A stretch of DNA of 64,000 nucleotides from Halovenus amylolytica (lineage in GTDB: Archaea > Halobacteriota > Halobacteria > Halobacteriales > Haloarculaceae): NCBI GenBank assembly GCA_004015825.1, contig SAYS01000008.1, positions 62,001 through 126,000 on the forward strand. Direction: 5' to 3'. Positions 16,147 to 25,507 of the stretch are shown piece after piece; the first letter of the stretch is position 1; each line of letters starts with the position of its first letter. The notes under the pieces are model-generated. The model had not been told where the DNA came from and ran no database searches. It worked only from the letters and a program-made list of their open reading frames with translations. The translations under genes and the position numbers were made by a program.

Positions 16147-17274
16147 ATGACGGACGAGCCAGACGAGGAGATGTTGTCCTGGGACGAGTCCGTCTTTCGC
16201 AACGAACACGTCTTCGAGATCGACTACGTCCCGGAGACGTTCATCCACCGTGAAAGCCAGATGGAGAGCCTGAAATACGCACTCAAACCCGCCGTGCGTG
16301 GCTCGCGCCCACTCAACGTGATGGCCCAGGGTCCACCCGGCACCGGGAAGACGACCTCGGTCCAGATCCTCTTCGACGAGCTGCGCGCGCGGACCGACGT
16401 CCAGGCCGTCAGGGTCAACTGCCAGGTCAACTCGACACGGTACGCGATCTTCTCGCGGCTGTTCGAGGAAGTCTTCGACTACGAGCCACCAGCATCGGGC
16501 ATCTCCTTCAAGAAGCTGTTCTCGCAGGTGACCGACCGCCTCGTCGAGAGTGACGAGGTGCTCGTCGTCGCACTCGACGACATCAACTATCTCTTCTACG
16601 AGTCCGAGGCCTCCGATACACTGTATTCGCTCCTGCGCGCACACGAAGAGCAGGGTGGCGCGAAGATCGGCGTGATCGTCATCTCCTCGGATCTGGATAT
16701 GGACATTCTCGAAGAACTCGACGGGCGGGTCCAGAGCGTGTTCCGACCGGAGGATATCTATTTCCCGAAATACGACGAGCCCGAAATCGCGGAGATCCTG
16801 CAGGAACGTGCAAATCGCGGGTTCCACGACGACGTCGTCACCGCGCCGGTGCTGGACAAGGTAGCCGAACTCACCGCCGAACAGGGTGGGGATCTCCGGG
16901 TCGGGATCGATCTGCTCCGCCGGGCCGGGATGAAAGCGGAGATGCGGGCCAGCCGAACCGTCGAGCGAGAGGACGTCGAGGAGGCCTACGAGAACTCGAA
17001 GTACGTCCACCTCTCGCGCCGACTGCAGGAACTGTCCGACTCTGAAACGGCACTCGTGGAGGTGATCGCCGAACACAGCGGCGAGCAAGCCGGCGAGATC
17101 TACGATCGGTTCCACGAGAAGACCGACCTCGGCTATACTCGCTACTCGGAGATCATCAACAAACTCGACCAGCTCGGGATCATCGACGCGAGCTACACCG
17201 AGGTGGAGGGCCGAGGCCGGTCACGGGAACTCTCCCTGAACTACGATGCCGACGCTGTGACTGACCGCCTGTAA
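16147..17274 (+). CDS. orc: Orc1/Cdc6 replication initiator ATPase
   Basis: A 375-residue AAA+ protein with Walker A GPPGTGKT (residues 62-69), Walker B VVALDDIN (about 139-146, with DD at 144-145), sensor-type VIVISSDLDM, and a C-terminal winged helix (about 300-370, VIAEHSGEQAGEIYDRF and YSEIINKLDQLGIID). Archaeal Orc1/Cdc6 proteins bind origin recognition boxes and load MCM. No origin box was seen in the flanks, and a mobile element sits just upstream, so this looks like one of the several orphan orc paralogues typical of haloarchaea. A 92-residue gene follows 4 bp downstream. Confidence 0.92.
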   Translation: MTDEPDEEMLSWDESVFRNEHVFEIDYVPETFIHRESQMESLKYALKPAVRGSRPLNVMAQGPPGTGKTTSVQILFDELRARTDVQAVRVNCQVNSTRYAIFSRLFEEVFDYEPPASGISFKKLFSQVTDRLVESDEVLVVALDDINYLFYESEASDTLYSLLRAHEEQGGAKIGVIVISSDLDMDILEELDGRVQSVFRPEDIYFPKYDEPEIAEILQERANRGFHDDVVTAPVLDKVAELTAEQGGDLRVGIDLLRRAGMKAEMRASRTVEREDVEEAYENSKYVHLSRRLQELSDSETALVEVIAEHSGEQAGEIYDRFHEKTDLGYTRYSEIINKLDQLGIIDASYTEVEGRGRSRELSLNYDADAVTDRL

Positions 17275-17278
17275 GATC

Positions 17279-17557
17279 ATGTCGATCCGTGTCAACATCA
17301 CCGAGTGGGACGCAGTTGTCGACGAACTGCGCCAGTTCGGTTCCAGTGGAGACGTAACTACTGACGATGGCTGGGTTCGTCTCGATTTTGGCTCTGCGTA
17401 CGTCGAACTGTCACGCGAGGGCTGGATCAGCACGGGGATGCCGCTTCACGAGTTCGAGCAGGACGGGCTGACCGAGCTAACTGTGGACCACGGCGGGGGT
17501 TCGCTCACGGTCGAAGCCGCCGATACGAGCTATACGTTCCGTCGACCTGGCGGGTAG
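17279..17557 (+). CDS. hypothetical protein downstream of orc
   Basis: A 92-residue acidic protein, MSIRVNITEWDAVVDEL at the start, with alternating short strands (WVRLDFGSAYVELSREG, LTELTVDHGGGSLTVEA) that suggest a small beta-rich fold. No family recognised. It starts 4 bp after the orc stop codon and so is probably cotranscribed and perhaps translationally coupled with it. Confidence 0.75.
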   Translation: MSIRVNITEWDAVVDELRQFGSSGDVTTDDGWVRLDFGSAYVELSREGWISTGMPLHEFEQDGLTELTVDHGGGSLTVEAADTSYTFRRPGG

Positions 17558-17670
17558 TGGTTCGGGGCTTTCTCGTTGTCGCTAACAGTCGTACTGCACT
17601 GCCCAGTCGTACCCAAACACGGCACTGCTAGAGTCACAACAGCAAAGACGACGGGGGCCAACGGGCGGAT

Positions 17671-18780
17671 ATGGACTACGAGACGCCGCAGTTTTTCCGC
17701 GTCATGCAGTACGCGAGCCGGGCGGACCGCGACGTCGTCGATATGGTCAGCGGTAACCCCGACTGGGAGCCACCCGACGCACTCCGGGAGGGACTGCACG
17801 CCTACGCGGACAGCGACCCTGACGCCTTCCAGTACCCCCCGAGCGTCGGCATCCGGGGTCTCCGCGAAGAGATTGCTACCCGCCGTGGGGTCGACACCGG
17901 GCAGGTGCTGATCACCAACGGCGCGGGCGAGGCGAACCACCTCGCGATGACCGAAGGGCTGGAAACGATGCCAGGCTCCGAGATCCTGCTCACCGATCCC
18001 GTCTACCCCTACTACGCCGGACGCGCGAACATGCTCGACGCGGATATCTCGTTCGTTCCTGCGAACGAAAGTGGGCATCTCGACCCGGCGACTGTCCGCG
18101 AGCATGCGAGCGAGGAGACGGCCGTCATCGTCGTCAACTCGCCGAACAACCCCCTCGGCGTCACATACGACGGGGAGACGATCCGGGAACTGGTCGAGGT
18201 TGCCGAGGAGTACGACGCACTGCTGGTCAGCGACGAGGTATACGATCACTTCGATTACTCCGGCCGGTTCGAGTCCGCACTCGCCGTCGACTCCGAGCAC
18301 CGACTCGTCACCAACTCCTTCTCGAAATCGATGGCGATCACCGGCTGGCGGGTCGGCTACGCCGTCTTTCCCGACGCCGACGGCGACCTGCTGGACAACG
18401 CCAGAACCAGACACATGCTGACGAACGTGACCGGCTCGCGGCCCGTTCAGGAAGCCGTCCTGCACGCACTGCGGAACACCGACCCGAGCTACTACGAGCA
18501 GAGCCGCGACCGCCTCCGGGACCGGATCGCCACGTTTACCGACGCACTCGACGACGCTGGCGCGGAGTACACCGATCCCGAGGGTGCATTCTACGTGATG
18601 GCGCGGTTCCCCGACTTCGCGGGTTCGCTCGAAAACGTCGAGCGACTCATCGACGAGGCCGGCGTGGCGGGGATGCCCGGCGAGGCATTCAGCGATTCTC
18701 GGGCCGAGTGGATCCGGTTCGCGCTCGTCACACCGCGCGTCGAGGAGGCCGCCGATCGGCTGGCAGCGTTTTTCGAGTGA
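17671..18780 (+). CDS. class I/II pyridoxal-phosphate aminotransferase
   Basis: A 369-residue fold-type I aminotransferase. It has the substrate-entry segment MVSGNPDWEPP, NGAGEANHLAM, VNSPNNPLG, VSDEVYDHF and the PLP-lysine region NSFSKSMAITGWRVGY (K about 219), ending with a small C-terminal domain. It is close to aspartate-aminotransferase-type enzymes of archaea; substrate specificity cannot be read from the sequence. It starts 113 bp after the hypothetical gene downstream of orc. Confidence 0.92.
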   Translation: MDYETPQFFRVMQYASRADRDVVDMVSGNPDWEPPDALREGLHAYADSDPDAFQYPPSVGIRGLREEIATRRGVDTGQVLITNGAGEANHLAMTEGLETMPGSEILLTDPVYPYYAGRANMLDADISFVPANESGHLDPATVREHASEETAVIVVNSPNNPLGVTYDGETIRELVEVAEEYDALLVSDEVYDHFDYSGRFESALAVDSEHRLVTNSFSKSMAITGWRVGYAVFPDADGDLLDNARTRHMLTNVTGSRPVQEAVLHALRNTDPSYYEQSRDRLRDRIATFTDALDDAGAEYTDPEGAFYVMARFPDFAGSLENVERLIDEAGVAGMPGEAFSDSRAEWIRFALVTPRVEEAADRLAAFFE

Positions 18781-18858
18781 GCTTTCCCCGAAACCGGCTG
18801 TGCAGTGGTGATGCACAGCCGGTATGCTATTAAACTCCCGTCACCGCCAGTACCGAGT

Positions 18859-19122
18859 ATGAGCCACCAGTCGCCGGAGATGACAGCCATCGATGCGCTG
18901 TCGGAGCTTCCACCGAGTGCAAAACTCGTCGCGAAAACCCTGGAGTACGAGGGTGAGCTGACCCAGCCACAGCTCACCGAGAAGACACGACTCGCCGGCC
19001 GGACGGTTCGGTCTGCCCTGTCCGAACTCGACGACGCCGGCATCGTCACTGCGCGGCCGTCGGTCGTCGACGCGCGAAAGCGGCTCTACTCGCTCGACTC
19101 TGACGCCGAAGATCAGCTGTAA
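18859..19122 (+). CDS. small winged-helix (MarR-like) transcriptional regulator
   Basis: An 87-residue protein that is little more than a winged helix: SAKLVAKTLEYEGELTQPQL, then TRLAGRTVRSALSELDDAGI as the recognition helix, then the wing VTARPSVVDARKRLYSL. Haloarchaea have many such stand-alone regulators. The ATG at 18859 (MSHQSPEM) is preferred over an ATG 18 codons upstream; a TATA-like GCTATTAAAC at about 18827-18836 lies about 25 bp before it. Confidence 0.85.
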   Translation: MSHQSPEMTAIDALSELPPSAKLVAKTLEYEGELTQPQLTEKTRLAGRTVRSALSELDDAGIVTARPSVVDARKRLYSLDSDAEDQL

Positions 19123-19203
19123 CTGTGCTTCTCCGAGCGGCGTCTCTCAAACGGTCATTTGACTGTTCCCCGCGTATTTATCACTGCGGGGTGAACTGCG
19201 AGT

Positions 19204-20202
19204 ATGAATGGTCCAACACGCCGCGCACTGCTCGGCACAGTTGCCGGCGGTGCTTGCCTCGCTCTGGCCGGCTGTATCAGCGGCTCGGACGACGACCCGG
19301 ACGAGACTGACGACAACAACAGCGACGACGACCCCAGAACCGGTGAGCCCGACCAGTTACAGTCCCGCTTCCCCGACGAGGAGTTTCCCGAGGACTGTCC
19401 AGAGTACGACGGCGTCGACCGCGTCATCTGTTACGATGCAGTCGATCCCGAGACGGTTCCGGCCGTCCTCGAACCCACGGCTCGGACAGTCGCGGAGGGG
19501 GACTCCATCGATTTCACCCTGTACAACCGGAGCGAGTCGAAACTGAGTACGAACTTCTACAACTGGCGGATCCACAAACGCGTCGACGGCGAGTGGTACC
19601 ACGTCGCACCGCACGAGTATCCCGAGCCACTGATGGCCGTCGAACCGGACGATTCCCACACCTGGACGGTCAGCATCGACAATAGCGGGATCGTCGATGG
19701 GGAGTCAGTACCATCGATGAGTGGCACCGAACAGCTCACCCTCGGTGGTGTCGGCGGTGGCCACTATGCTTTCCGTGCTCGCGGCTGGTTCGAGGGGGAG
19801 AGCTACCAAGAGGCGATCGCCTTCGCCGCGACCTTCGAGTTCGATGGCCCCCCGATCCAGCTGACCACGACGAACAGCATCGAATCGACCGAGTGGGACG
19901 GCGAGACTCTCGTTGCAACCTCGACACGCGGTGATCCCGACAACGAGTACTCGAAGAAGGGTGCATTCGAACTCCAGCGTGTCAGCGACCCTGCCGGGGA
20001 TGTCCAGCCAGTGATCACCGAACAGGTCCTCCGGACCGAACAGCTCCGGGATACCATCGCCCTCGCCTTCGAGTACGACGCCGACCGTGTCCGACTCGAA
20101 GAGTACAACGGCGTGACGCCGATCTTCGGGAGCAACTCGGACAGAGTCTACGAGTTCCAGGGGTCGTACTACGAGGTTACCACATCCATCATCGAGGAGT
20201 AA
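19204..20202 (+). CDS. Tat lipoprotein of unknown function
   Basis: A 332-residue protein with a Tat signal (TRRALLGTVAGGACLALAG) ending in the lipobox LAGC (Cys about 24), an acidic linker rich in Asp and Asn, and a mature part with Ig-like strand patterns (FTLYNRSESKLSTNFYNWRIH, SHTWTVSIDNSG, GGHYAFRARGW). It should be exported folded and anchored by lipid at the cell surface. No catalytic motif was seen. Confidence 0.85.
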   Translation: MNGPTRRALLGTVAGGACLALAGCISGSDDDPDETDDNNSDDDPRTGEPDQLQSRFPDEEFPEDCPEYDGVDRVICYDAVDPETVPAVLEPTARTVAEGDSIDFTLYNRSESKLSTNFYNWRIHKRVDGEWYHVAPHEYPEPLMAVEPDDSHTWTVSIDNSGIVDGESVPSMSGTEQLTLGGVGGGHYAFRARGWFEGESYQEAIAFAATFEFDGPPIQLTTTNSIESTEWDGETLVATSTRGDPDNEYSKKGAFELQRVSDPAGDVQPVITEQVLRTEQLRDTIALAFEYDADRVRLEEYNGVTPIFGSNSDRVYEFQGSYYEVTTSIIEE

Positions 20203-20281
20203 CCGACCACTGTAGAAGGCAGCCAGTTGCCACGGGACGAATCCGTGGGTTCAAACGGCAGGCCGCCCCAGTTTGCTTCGA

Positions 20282-22681
20282 ATGGCCGACGCCGATTGGG
20301 CGGAGTATTTCGCCTTCCCCGAACCCTACGAGAACCAGCGTGACGCGATCGAATCCGCGATCCAGGTCGGTGAGGCCGGGGGCTACCTGGCGATGGAGGG
20401 GCCCTGCGGGACCGGAAAGACGATGGCCTCCCTGACCGCCGCCACGTCGCTGGTCGAAGCCGGCGAGTACGACACTGTCTTCGTCGTCACGCCGGTCAAA
20501 CAGCAACGTTTGCAGTTTATCGAGGATCTCCGCGCCCTGAATGCAGGTCTCGACGAGCCGATGAAAGAAATTGCCCTCGTGGGCAAGCGTGATCTCTGCC
20601 CGTACGGCCGGGAGGGGGTCTTCCCCGACGACGTGAGTGTGCACGACCGCTGTGAGGACCTCCGGGAGAACACTGCCAGACTGGTCGAAAGCGAGGGCAG
20701 CAGTGACGAGATGCCCGTCGCCAGCGCCGAGATCGGCGTCCAGACCGAGGAGATCTGGTGGGACCCGAAGAAAGGAAGCGATCTCGTGAAACACGCCCGC
20801 CCCGACGGGGCCGGCCAGCAACGACTCGCCTCTGACATGCTCGCGACGGCTGGCGCGACGAGTCCCTACCCCCGCAGCCAGCCGAGTGCACCCGAATCGA
20901 TGAGCGAGGGTAACGACGAACCGCTGTACTGCCCCTTCGAGGCCGACTGGTACGCCCGCAACAAGGGCGTCCCGTTCGATTTCTCTGCCGGCGAACATAG
21001 CGTCCTCACCGCCGACGACTACCTCCCGCAGGCGACCGAGCGCGGACTCTGCCCGCATCGTGCGATGGGTGTCCTGCTCGAAAGCGCGGACGTCGTCGTC
21101 GGGAACTACAACCACCTGTTCGACCCGAACTCCCGGCCGCTGGTCGAGGCGATCCTTGACGAGGACACGTTCCTGATCGTCGACGAGGCCCACCGCCTCG
21201 AAGAACGTGTCCGGGATCTGCTCTCGGATCGGGTGGGGCGGACGACGCTGAAACGCGCCCGGAACGATCTCGCCACGCTCCTCTCGCGTGCCCGCGAGAG
21301 CGACGACAACCACGAACAGGTCCGCGATCAGCTATCCAGCCACGACGTGCCCTTCGCCGCTGTCGAACAGGCCCGGAACTTCTACGACGATCTGCTCGCC
21401 TGGCTGGACGACCGCATCGCCGCCTACCTCGACGAGGAAGTCGGAGAGGGCTGGCGGCCGGGCGCACCCGACAACCTACCGGACCGGAACCTGGAGATAC
21501 CGCTGCGTGATCCCGAGACTGTCGAACAGGACGAACTGACCGCGTGGGCCGAACGGGAGGGATATACTGGCGACCTCTGGCGCTCGCTCTCTGCGATCGG
21601 ACTCGCAGTCGAGGAGACAATCGACGAGATGGGACTCACTCGGACACCGGTCTGTACGGCCGTCGGTGCGCTGATGGGGAACTGGTGGGAGTCCGACCAC
21701 GCCAGTTTCCTCCGGGAGATCGAACTCGAACACGCGCCGAAAGAGCCCCAGAGTGTCGAACAGCCCTGGCAGGCCAACTACACCGCCGGACTGATCCTCT
21801 TCGAGTGTATGCCTGGCGACACTCTCCAGCAGATTTTCGACGGACTCGGCGGTGGGGTGTTGATGAGTGCGACGCTGGAACCGCTCGATATCTTTACAGA
21901 AGTCGCGGGACTCGAAGCGCTCCGGGAGTCGAATCGCCCGGTCGTCGAGCGGACGTACAAGCTCCCGTTCCCCGAGGAGAACCGCGCGAGTTTTCTCGTC
22001 GATACCAAACCGTTCACTGCCCGCAATCGCGGTGACCCCGAGGAGCAGCGCGATCCAGCGACCTGGAACCGGACGCGAGACGAGTACGCACACGTCCTGC
22101 GGACGCTCGCCAGATCACCCGGAAATGTTCTGATCGCGATGCCGAACTACCGGGAGGCAACCTGGGCCGGCGGGTATCTGGACGATGTCGTCGACAAGGA
22201 GGTACTCGTCGACGAGAGTTCCTCGAACGAGGCGACAGAAGAGCTGAAACAGCAGTTCTTCCGCGGTGAGGGGAAAGTCCTCGTGACGAGTACGCGGGGG
22301 ACCCTGACCGAAGGTGTCGATTACGACGGTGAGAAACTCAACTGCGCGGCGGTCGTCGGCGTTCCGCTGGTCAATATCGGTTCGCCGCGGGTCCGCGCGG
22401 TCAAACGCTCTTACGGTGAGGCCTTCGGCGAGGACAAGGCCTTCGAGTACGCGCTGACAGTACCGGCGGTGCGTCGTGCTCGCCAGGCGCTCGGTCGAGT
22501 GATCCGGGGAACAGAGGAGGTCGGCGTCAGGGCACTCGTCGGCCGCCGGTACACACCAGGCGCACGCCACAGCGTCTTTCCGTATCTCTCCCCGGGCGAG
22601 CAATCAGAGTTCGTCCGGCTCACGCCGGAGTTCCTGGGTGGCAAACTCGACAGTTTCTGGAGTGAACACGGTGTTTCGTGA
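20282..22681 (+). CDS. XPD/Rad3/DinG-type superfamily 2 DNA helicase
   Basis: A 799-residue helicase. Walker A MEGPCGTGKT lies near residues 38-47, DEAHRLEE near 300, and helicase motifs V/VI near the end (TSTRGTLTEGVDY; RRARQALGRVIRG). Four cysteine-containing spots (KRDLCPYG, HDRCEDL, LYCPFEADWY, GLCPHRAM) between motifs Ia and II correspond to the iron-sulfur cluster domain of XPD-family helicases. This suggests a 5'-3' DNA helicase in repair. Start ATG 20282 chosen over a TTG three codons earlier. A hairpin follows the stop. Confidence 0.93.
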   Translation: MADADWAEYFAFPEPYENQRDAIESAIQVGEAGGYLAMEGPCGTGKTMASLTAATSLVEAGEYDTVFVVTPVKQQRLQFIEDLRALNAGLDEPMKEIALVGKRDLCPYGREGVFPDDVSVHDRCEDLRENTARLVESEGSSDEMPVASAEIGVQTEEIWWDPKKGSDLVKHARPDGAGQQRLASDMLATAGATSPYPRSQPSAPESMSEGNDEPLYCPFEADWYARNKGVPFDFSAGEHSVLTADDYLPQATERGLCPHRAMGVLLESADVVVGNYNHLFDPNSRPLVEAILDEDTFLIVDEAHRLEERVRDLLSDRVGRTTLKRARNDLATLLSRARESDDNHEQVRDQLSSHDVPFAAVEQARNFYDDLLAWLDDRIAAYLDEEVGEGWRPGAPDNLPDRNLEIPLRDPETVEQDELTAWAEREGYTGDLWRSLSAIGLAVEETIDEMGLTRTPVCTAVGALMGNWWESDHASFLREIELEHAPKEPQSVEQPWQANYTAGLILFECMPGDTLQQIFDGLGGGVLMSATLEPLDIFTEVAGLEALRESNRPVVERTYKLPFPEENRASFLVDTKPFTARNRGDPEEQRDPATWNRTRDEYAHVLRTLARSPGNVLIAMPNYREATWAGGYLDDVVDKEVLVDESSSNEATEELKQQFFRGEGKVLVTSTRGTLTEGVDYDGEKLNCAAVVGVPLVNIGSPRVRAVKRSYGEAFGEDKAFEYALTVPAVRRARQALGRVIRGTEEVGVRALVGRRYTPGARHSVFPYLSPGEQSEFVRLTPEFLGGKLDSFWSEHGVS

Positions 22682-22721
22682 GGGGGTGGGTGTGATCGGA
22701 ATATTCTGGAGCGACATTCAA

Positions 22722-22766
22722 AATAGCAAGTCCCGGTCAGTCAAGCGACCGGGGGCTTTCTTGCTG
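22722..22766 (+). terminator. long hairpin after helicase gene
   Basis: An outer AGCAAG/CTTGCT pair and an inner CCCGGTC/GACCGGG pair form a stem about 40 bp after the helicase stop. The right arm GGGGGCTTTCTTGCTGTTCA matches, inverted, the left outer arm of the palindrome complex at 11828, so this is both a possible terminator and a copy of a dispersed repeat end. Confidence 0.55.
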
Positions 22767-22840
22767 TTCACAGACGTCAAGGTACTGTCCAAACGAAATA
22801 CAAGAACTCCTGGCGGCTGTACAGGTGGTCAAGGCGACTG

Positions 22841-22862
22841 CCCCGGGGGTTTGACCCCGGGG
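22841..22862. repeat. CCCCGGGG stem-loop upstream of PAC2 gene
   Basis: Two CCCCGGGG blocks separated by GTTTGA can pair with each other, and each block is itself palindromic. The structure lies about 40 bp before the start of the PAC2-family gene. A similar CACCCCGGGGT core occurs inside both MITE family 1 copies. Confidence 0.5.
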
Positions 22863-22901
22863 TGGGTTCACGATTAAGTCACTGGCCCGTCATATCTCTG
22901 T

Positions 22902-23636
22902 ATGGCGCACATCGAAACCCACAGTGAACTCGACCTCGAATCACCCGTACTGGTCGAAGGGCTGCCCGGTGTCGGACTGGTTGGCAAGATCGCGACCGAC
23001 CACATAATCAACAGCTTCGAGATGGAGCATTTTGCGTCCTGTCACTGTGAGGGGCTTCCACGCGTGGCGACGTACGAGGCGGGGAGCCACCAGATCAGGC
23101 CACCAATCAGAATCTACGGCGACGAACGCCGTGACCTGCTCGCGCTCCAGAGCGATGTCCCGGTGTCGCCCGAAACTGCCCCTTCATTTGCCTCCTGTGT
23201 CACCGGCTGGCTCGACGAACACGACGTCACCCCGATCTGTCTGAGCGGGCTCCCTGCGGAGAAAGACGACGTTCCGAAGATGTACGGCATCGGGACCGGT
23301 GACTCTGACGAGTTACTCGACGAACACGACATCGACGCCCCGGACCAGAATGGACTGATCAGCGGTCCGACCGGTGCGCTCCTCGCCGAGGCCGGCGAAC
23401 ACGAACTCGGCGCTGTCGGCCTGATCGTCCAGTCGAACAAGCAGTTCCCCGACCCCGAAGCCGCCCGTATCCTCCTCCTGGAGGGGATCGAGCCCATCGC
23501 CGGGATCTCTGTCGAGACCGAGTCGCTGGTCGAAAAGGCCGAAGAGATCGCCGACGCGAAGGAAAATCTCGCAAAACAGATGGAGCAGGCAACCCAGGAG
23601 AGCTCCCAGGCCCAGCCACTCGGGATGTATCAGTGA
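22902..23636 (+). CDS. proteasome assembly chaperone (PAC2) family protein
   Basis: A 244-residue protein with the archaeal PAC2/DUF75 signatures: VEGLPGVGLVGKIATDHI near residues 18-35, DLLALQSDVPV, LSGLPAEKDD, GIGTGDSDEL and GPTGALLAEAG, with a Glu/Gln-rich helical C-terminus. Eukaryotic relatives assist 20S proteasome assembly; the archaeal role is inferred only. No proteasome gene is adjacent. A TATA-like CACGATTAAGTC lies about 25-33 bp upstream. Confidence 0.88.
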   Translation: MAHIETHSELDLESPVLVEGLPGVGLVGKIATDHIINSFEMEHFASCHCEGLPRVATYEAGSHQIRPPIRIYGDERRDLLALQSDVPVSPETAPSFASCVTGWLDEHDVTPICLSGLPAEKDDVPKMYGIGTGDSDELLDEHDIDAPDQNGLISGPTGALLAEAGEHELGAVGLIVQSNKQFPDPEAARILLLEGIEPIAGISVETESLVEKAEEIADAKENLAKQMEQATQESSQAQPLGMYQ

Positions 23637-23644
23637 GCGAGAGG

Positions 23645-23989
23645 CTACGGGGTCTCTTCGTTGCCGCCTGTCTCCCCGTCGGTGTCCGTCTCCTCGTCGT
23701 CTGCCTCCACGTCGGTAGTTGTCTCGCTTTCCACGGATTCCGCGTCCGATCCAGACTCCGGCTCTGACACGTCGATCGACACCGGTTCGGTCTCGATCAT
23801 CTCGTCGATATCCTCGCCTTCCAGGGTCGCTCCGGCCAGGTAGCCGACAGTCCCGCCGACGATGCCGCCGGCGATCGCCCCGACCGGACCGCGACGTGAC
23901 CCCATGACGGTGCCCACAAACCCGCCCACAGCGGAGAGTTTCTTCGGATCTGTCTCGGCTTCGACGGCGTCCTCGTGTTCGTGACTCAT
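23645..23989 (-). CDS. glycine-zipper-like acidic protein
   Basis: A 114-residue protein with a Gly-rich, weakly hydrophobic hairpin (VGGFVGTVMGSRRGPVG, IAGGIVGGTVGYLAGA) like a glycine zipper and a very acidic disordered C-terminus. It may associate with membranes. No function recognised. The ATG at 23989 (MSHEHEDAVEA) is preferred over the longer frame. Confidence 0.72.
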   Translation of the reverse strand: MSHEHEDAVEAETDPKKLSAVGGFVGTVMGSRRGPVGAIAGGIVGGTVGYLAGATLEGEDIDEMIETEPVSIDVSEPESGSDAESVESETTTDVEADDEETDTDGETGGNEETP

Positions 23990-24110
23990 AGCTGAGGGTA
24001 CGGGCCGACGGGTGTATAACTTACTCATCTGGCATTTCGCTGTCGGGTTCACCGGGCGAAACCGGCGGCACCGCTATCCGGAATCTGTGTCGAAAGAAAG
24101 CGATCGTGAG

Positions 24111-24452
24111 TTAGCCAAAGAGCTCGCCGAGCCCTTCGCCTGCGTCACCGTCGTCTTCGTCGTCGTCTTCCTCGTCAGCTGCTTCTTCTTCGGCTTCTTC
24201 TTCGTCGTCGTCTGCCTCTGCGTCGTCAGCAGCGCCGCCGGCGGCTGCGCCGCCCGTGCTGGCCGTCGCGGGGACAGCCGTTGCCTCCTCGACAGCCTCG
24301 CTGATGTCGACGTCTTCGAGTGCGGCGACGAGCGCCTTGACTCGTGACTGTTCGACATCGACGCCGGCTGCGTCGAGGACGTTCGTCAGGTTTTCTTCGT
24401 TGATCTCTTCGCCCGATTCGTTCAGGATGAGTGCTGCGTATACGTACTCCAT
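24111..24452 (-). CDS. rpl12: 50S ribosomal protein L12 (P1/P2 type)
   Basis: A 113-residue stalk protein: N-terminal dimerisation domain MEYVYAALILNESG with LTNVLDAAGVDVEQSRV, an Ala/Gly hinge, a highly acidic region and the conserved terminal EGLGELFG, the haloarchaeal version of the tail that recruits translation factors. It is the last gene of the L1-L10-L12 operon, 5 bp after L10. Confidence 0.96.
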   Translation of the reverse strand: MEYVYAALILNESGEEINEENLTNVLDAAGVDVEQSRVKALVAALEDVDISEAVEEATAVPATASTGGAAAGGAADDAEADDDEEEAEEEAADEEDDDEDDGDAGEGLGELFG

Positions 24453-24457
24453 TGTTG

Positions 24458-25507
24458 TTAGAACATCGCTCCGAGTGCATCGCCGGCGTCGCCGTCGTCA
24501 TCGTCGTCGTCAGCCTCGTCGGCTTCGGCTTCTGTGTCGTCACTTTCGTCGTCGGCGTCCTCGGAATCGTCTGGTTGGTCGTCAGTCTGTGCCTCCGCTG
24601 CAGGCTCGCTCTCTGCGACATCCTGCAGCTCGTCCGGAAGTGCCTCCGGATCGTCGATCTGGGCTGCGAGCGCCCGGACCTGCCCGTCTGCTTTGCTGAT
24701 CAGCTCGGGCATGATCTCCGGATCCTCGATGCTCGCATACAGTGCGAGGTTCTTGGCTTCGCCGCTGGCTTTCGCGAGCTGCGAGGGGATCGTCTGTGCG
24801 GTCGGGAACCCGGCGTTGATCGCGAGATTCCGACCACGTGCGGCCGCCGCCGAGATATCGGTCCGGTACTGGTCGACGTCGAGTTCGAGATCCTCGGGTT
24901 CGAACAGCACACCTTCGGCGAACACACCGCGGAGGTCGAGACCGACCTCCTTGGGTTCGATCCCAAGCTCCGAGAGAACATTCGAGAGGTCGCTCGAGAC
25001 CTCTTCGCCGGCATCGAGCACCGTCGAGTCCTCCATAACCTTGATCGATCCTCCATCGATGCGGGCGTTCGCACCCACACTCTGGAGTTCGCCGACGAAC
25101 GGACCGGGATCGACACCCGTGTCACCCTCCGGGATGACGATATCGTTCGGCGCGATCTCGCCCGCGTTGATCGGTGCGGAGGTCTTCGAGGCTTCCAGTT
25201 GCTGGTAGAGCCCGAACGGGTTCTCGTTGGTCCCGATCAGTCCCACCTGCCCACTGATGTAGCCGGTGAGATCCTCGAATCCCTCGTCGACCTCGTCCAG
25301 TGCGCGTTCGAGCAGGGTGTTACGGGAGACACGGAGCTCCGCGGTCCCGTGCAGTCCCCGGCGCATATCCTGGAGCTGGCGGCTCGGGATGCCAGTGATC
25401 GCGACGACGCCGACACTCTCGTACTCTTCGAGGAAGTCGACGATCTCGTCGACCTCTTCGCGTTTCCACTCCGGAATCGTCTCGGTTTTGCGCTCCTGTG
25501 TACTCAT
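24458..25507 (-). CDS. rpl10: 50S ribosomal protein L10 (P0)
   Basis: A 349-residue archaeal P0-type L10. The N-terminal domain ([20 protein letters not shown]) contacts 23S rRNA; an insertion domain and helical spine follow that bind several L12 dimers, and an acidic C-terminus ([10 protein letters not shown]) resembles the L12 tail. It overlaps or abuts L1 (start at 25507, L1 stop at 25508) and precedes L12 by 5 bp, so translation is probably coupled. Confidence 0.96.
   Translation of the reverse strand: MSTQERKTETIPEWKREEVDEIVDFLEEYESVGVVAITGIPSRQLQDMRRGLHGTAELRVSRNTLLERALDEVDEGFEDLTGYISGQVGLIGTNENPFGLYQQLEASKTSAPINAGEIAPNDIVIPEGDTGVDPGPFVGELQSVGANARIDGGSIKVMEDSTVLDAGEEVSSDLSNVLSELGIEPKEVGLDLRGVFAEGVLFEPEDLELDVDQYRTDISAAAARGRNLAINAGFPTAQTIPSQLAKASGEAKNLALYASIEDPEIMPELISKADGQVRALAAQIDDPEALPDELQDVAESEPAAEAQTDDQPDDSEDADDESDDTEAEADEADDDDDDGDAGDALGAMF

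Noticed and set aside
16096..17115. 339-codon minus-strand frame
   Set aside because: Antisense to Orc1/Cdc6 with clear AAA+ motifs.
17530..18816. 428-codon minus-strand frame
   Set aside because: Antisense to the aminotransferase; repetitive Val/Asp/Arg composition typical of a shadow.
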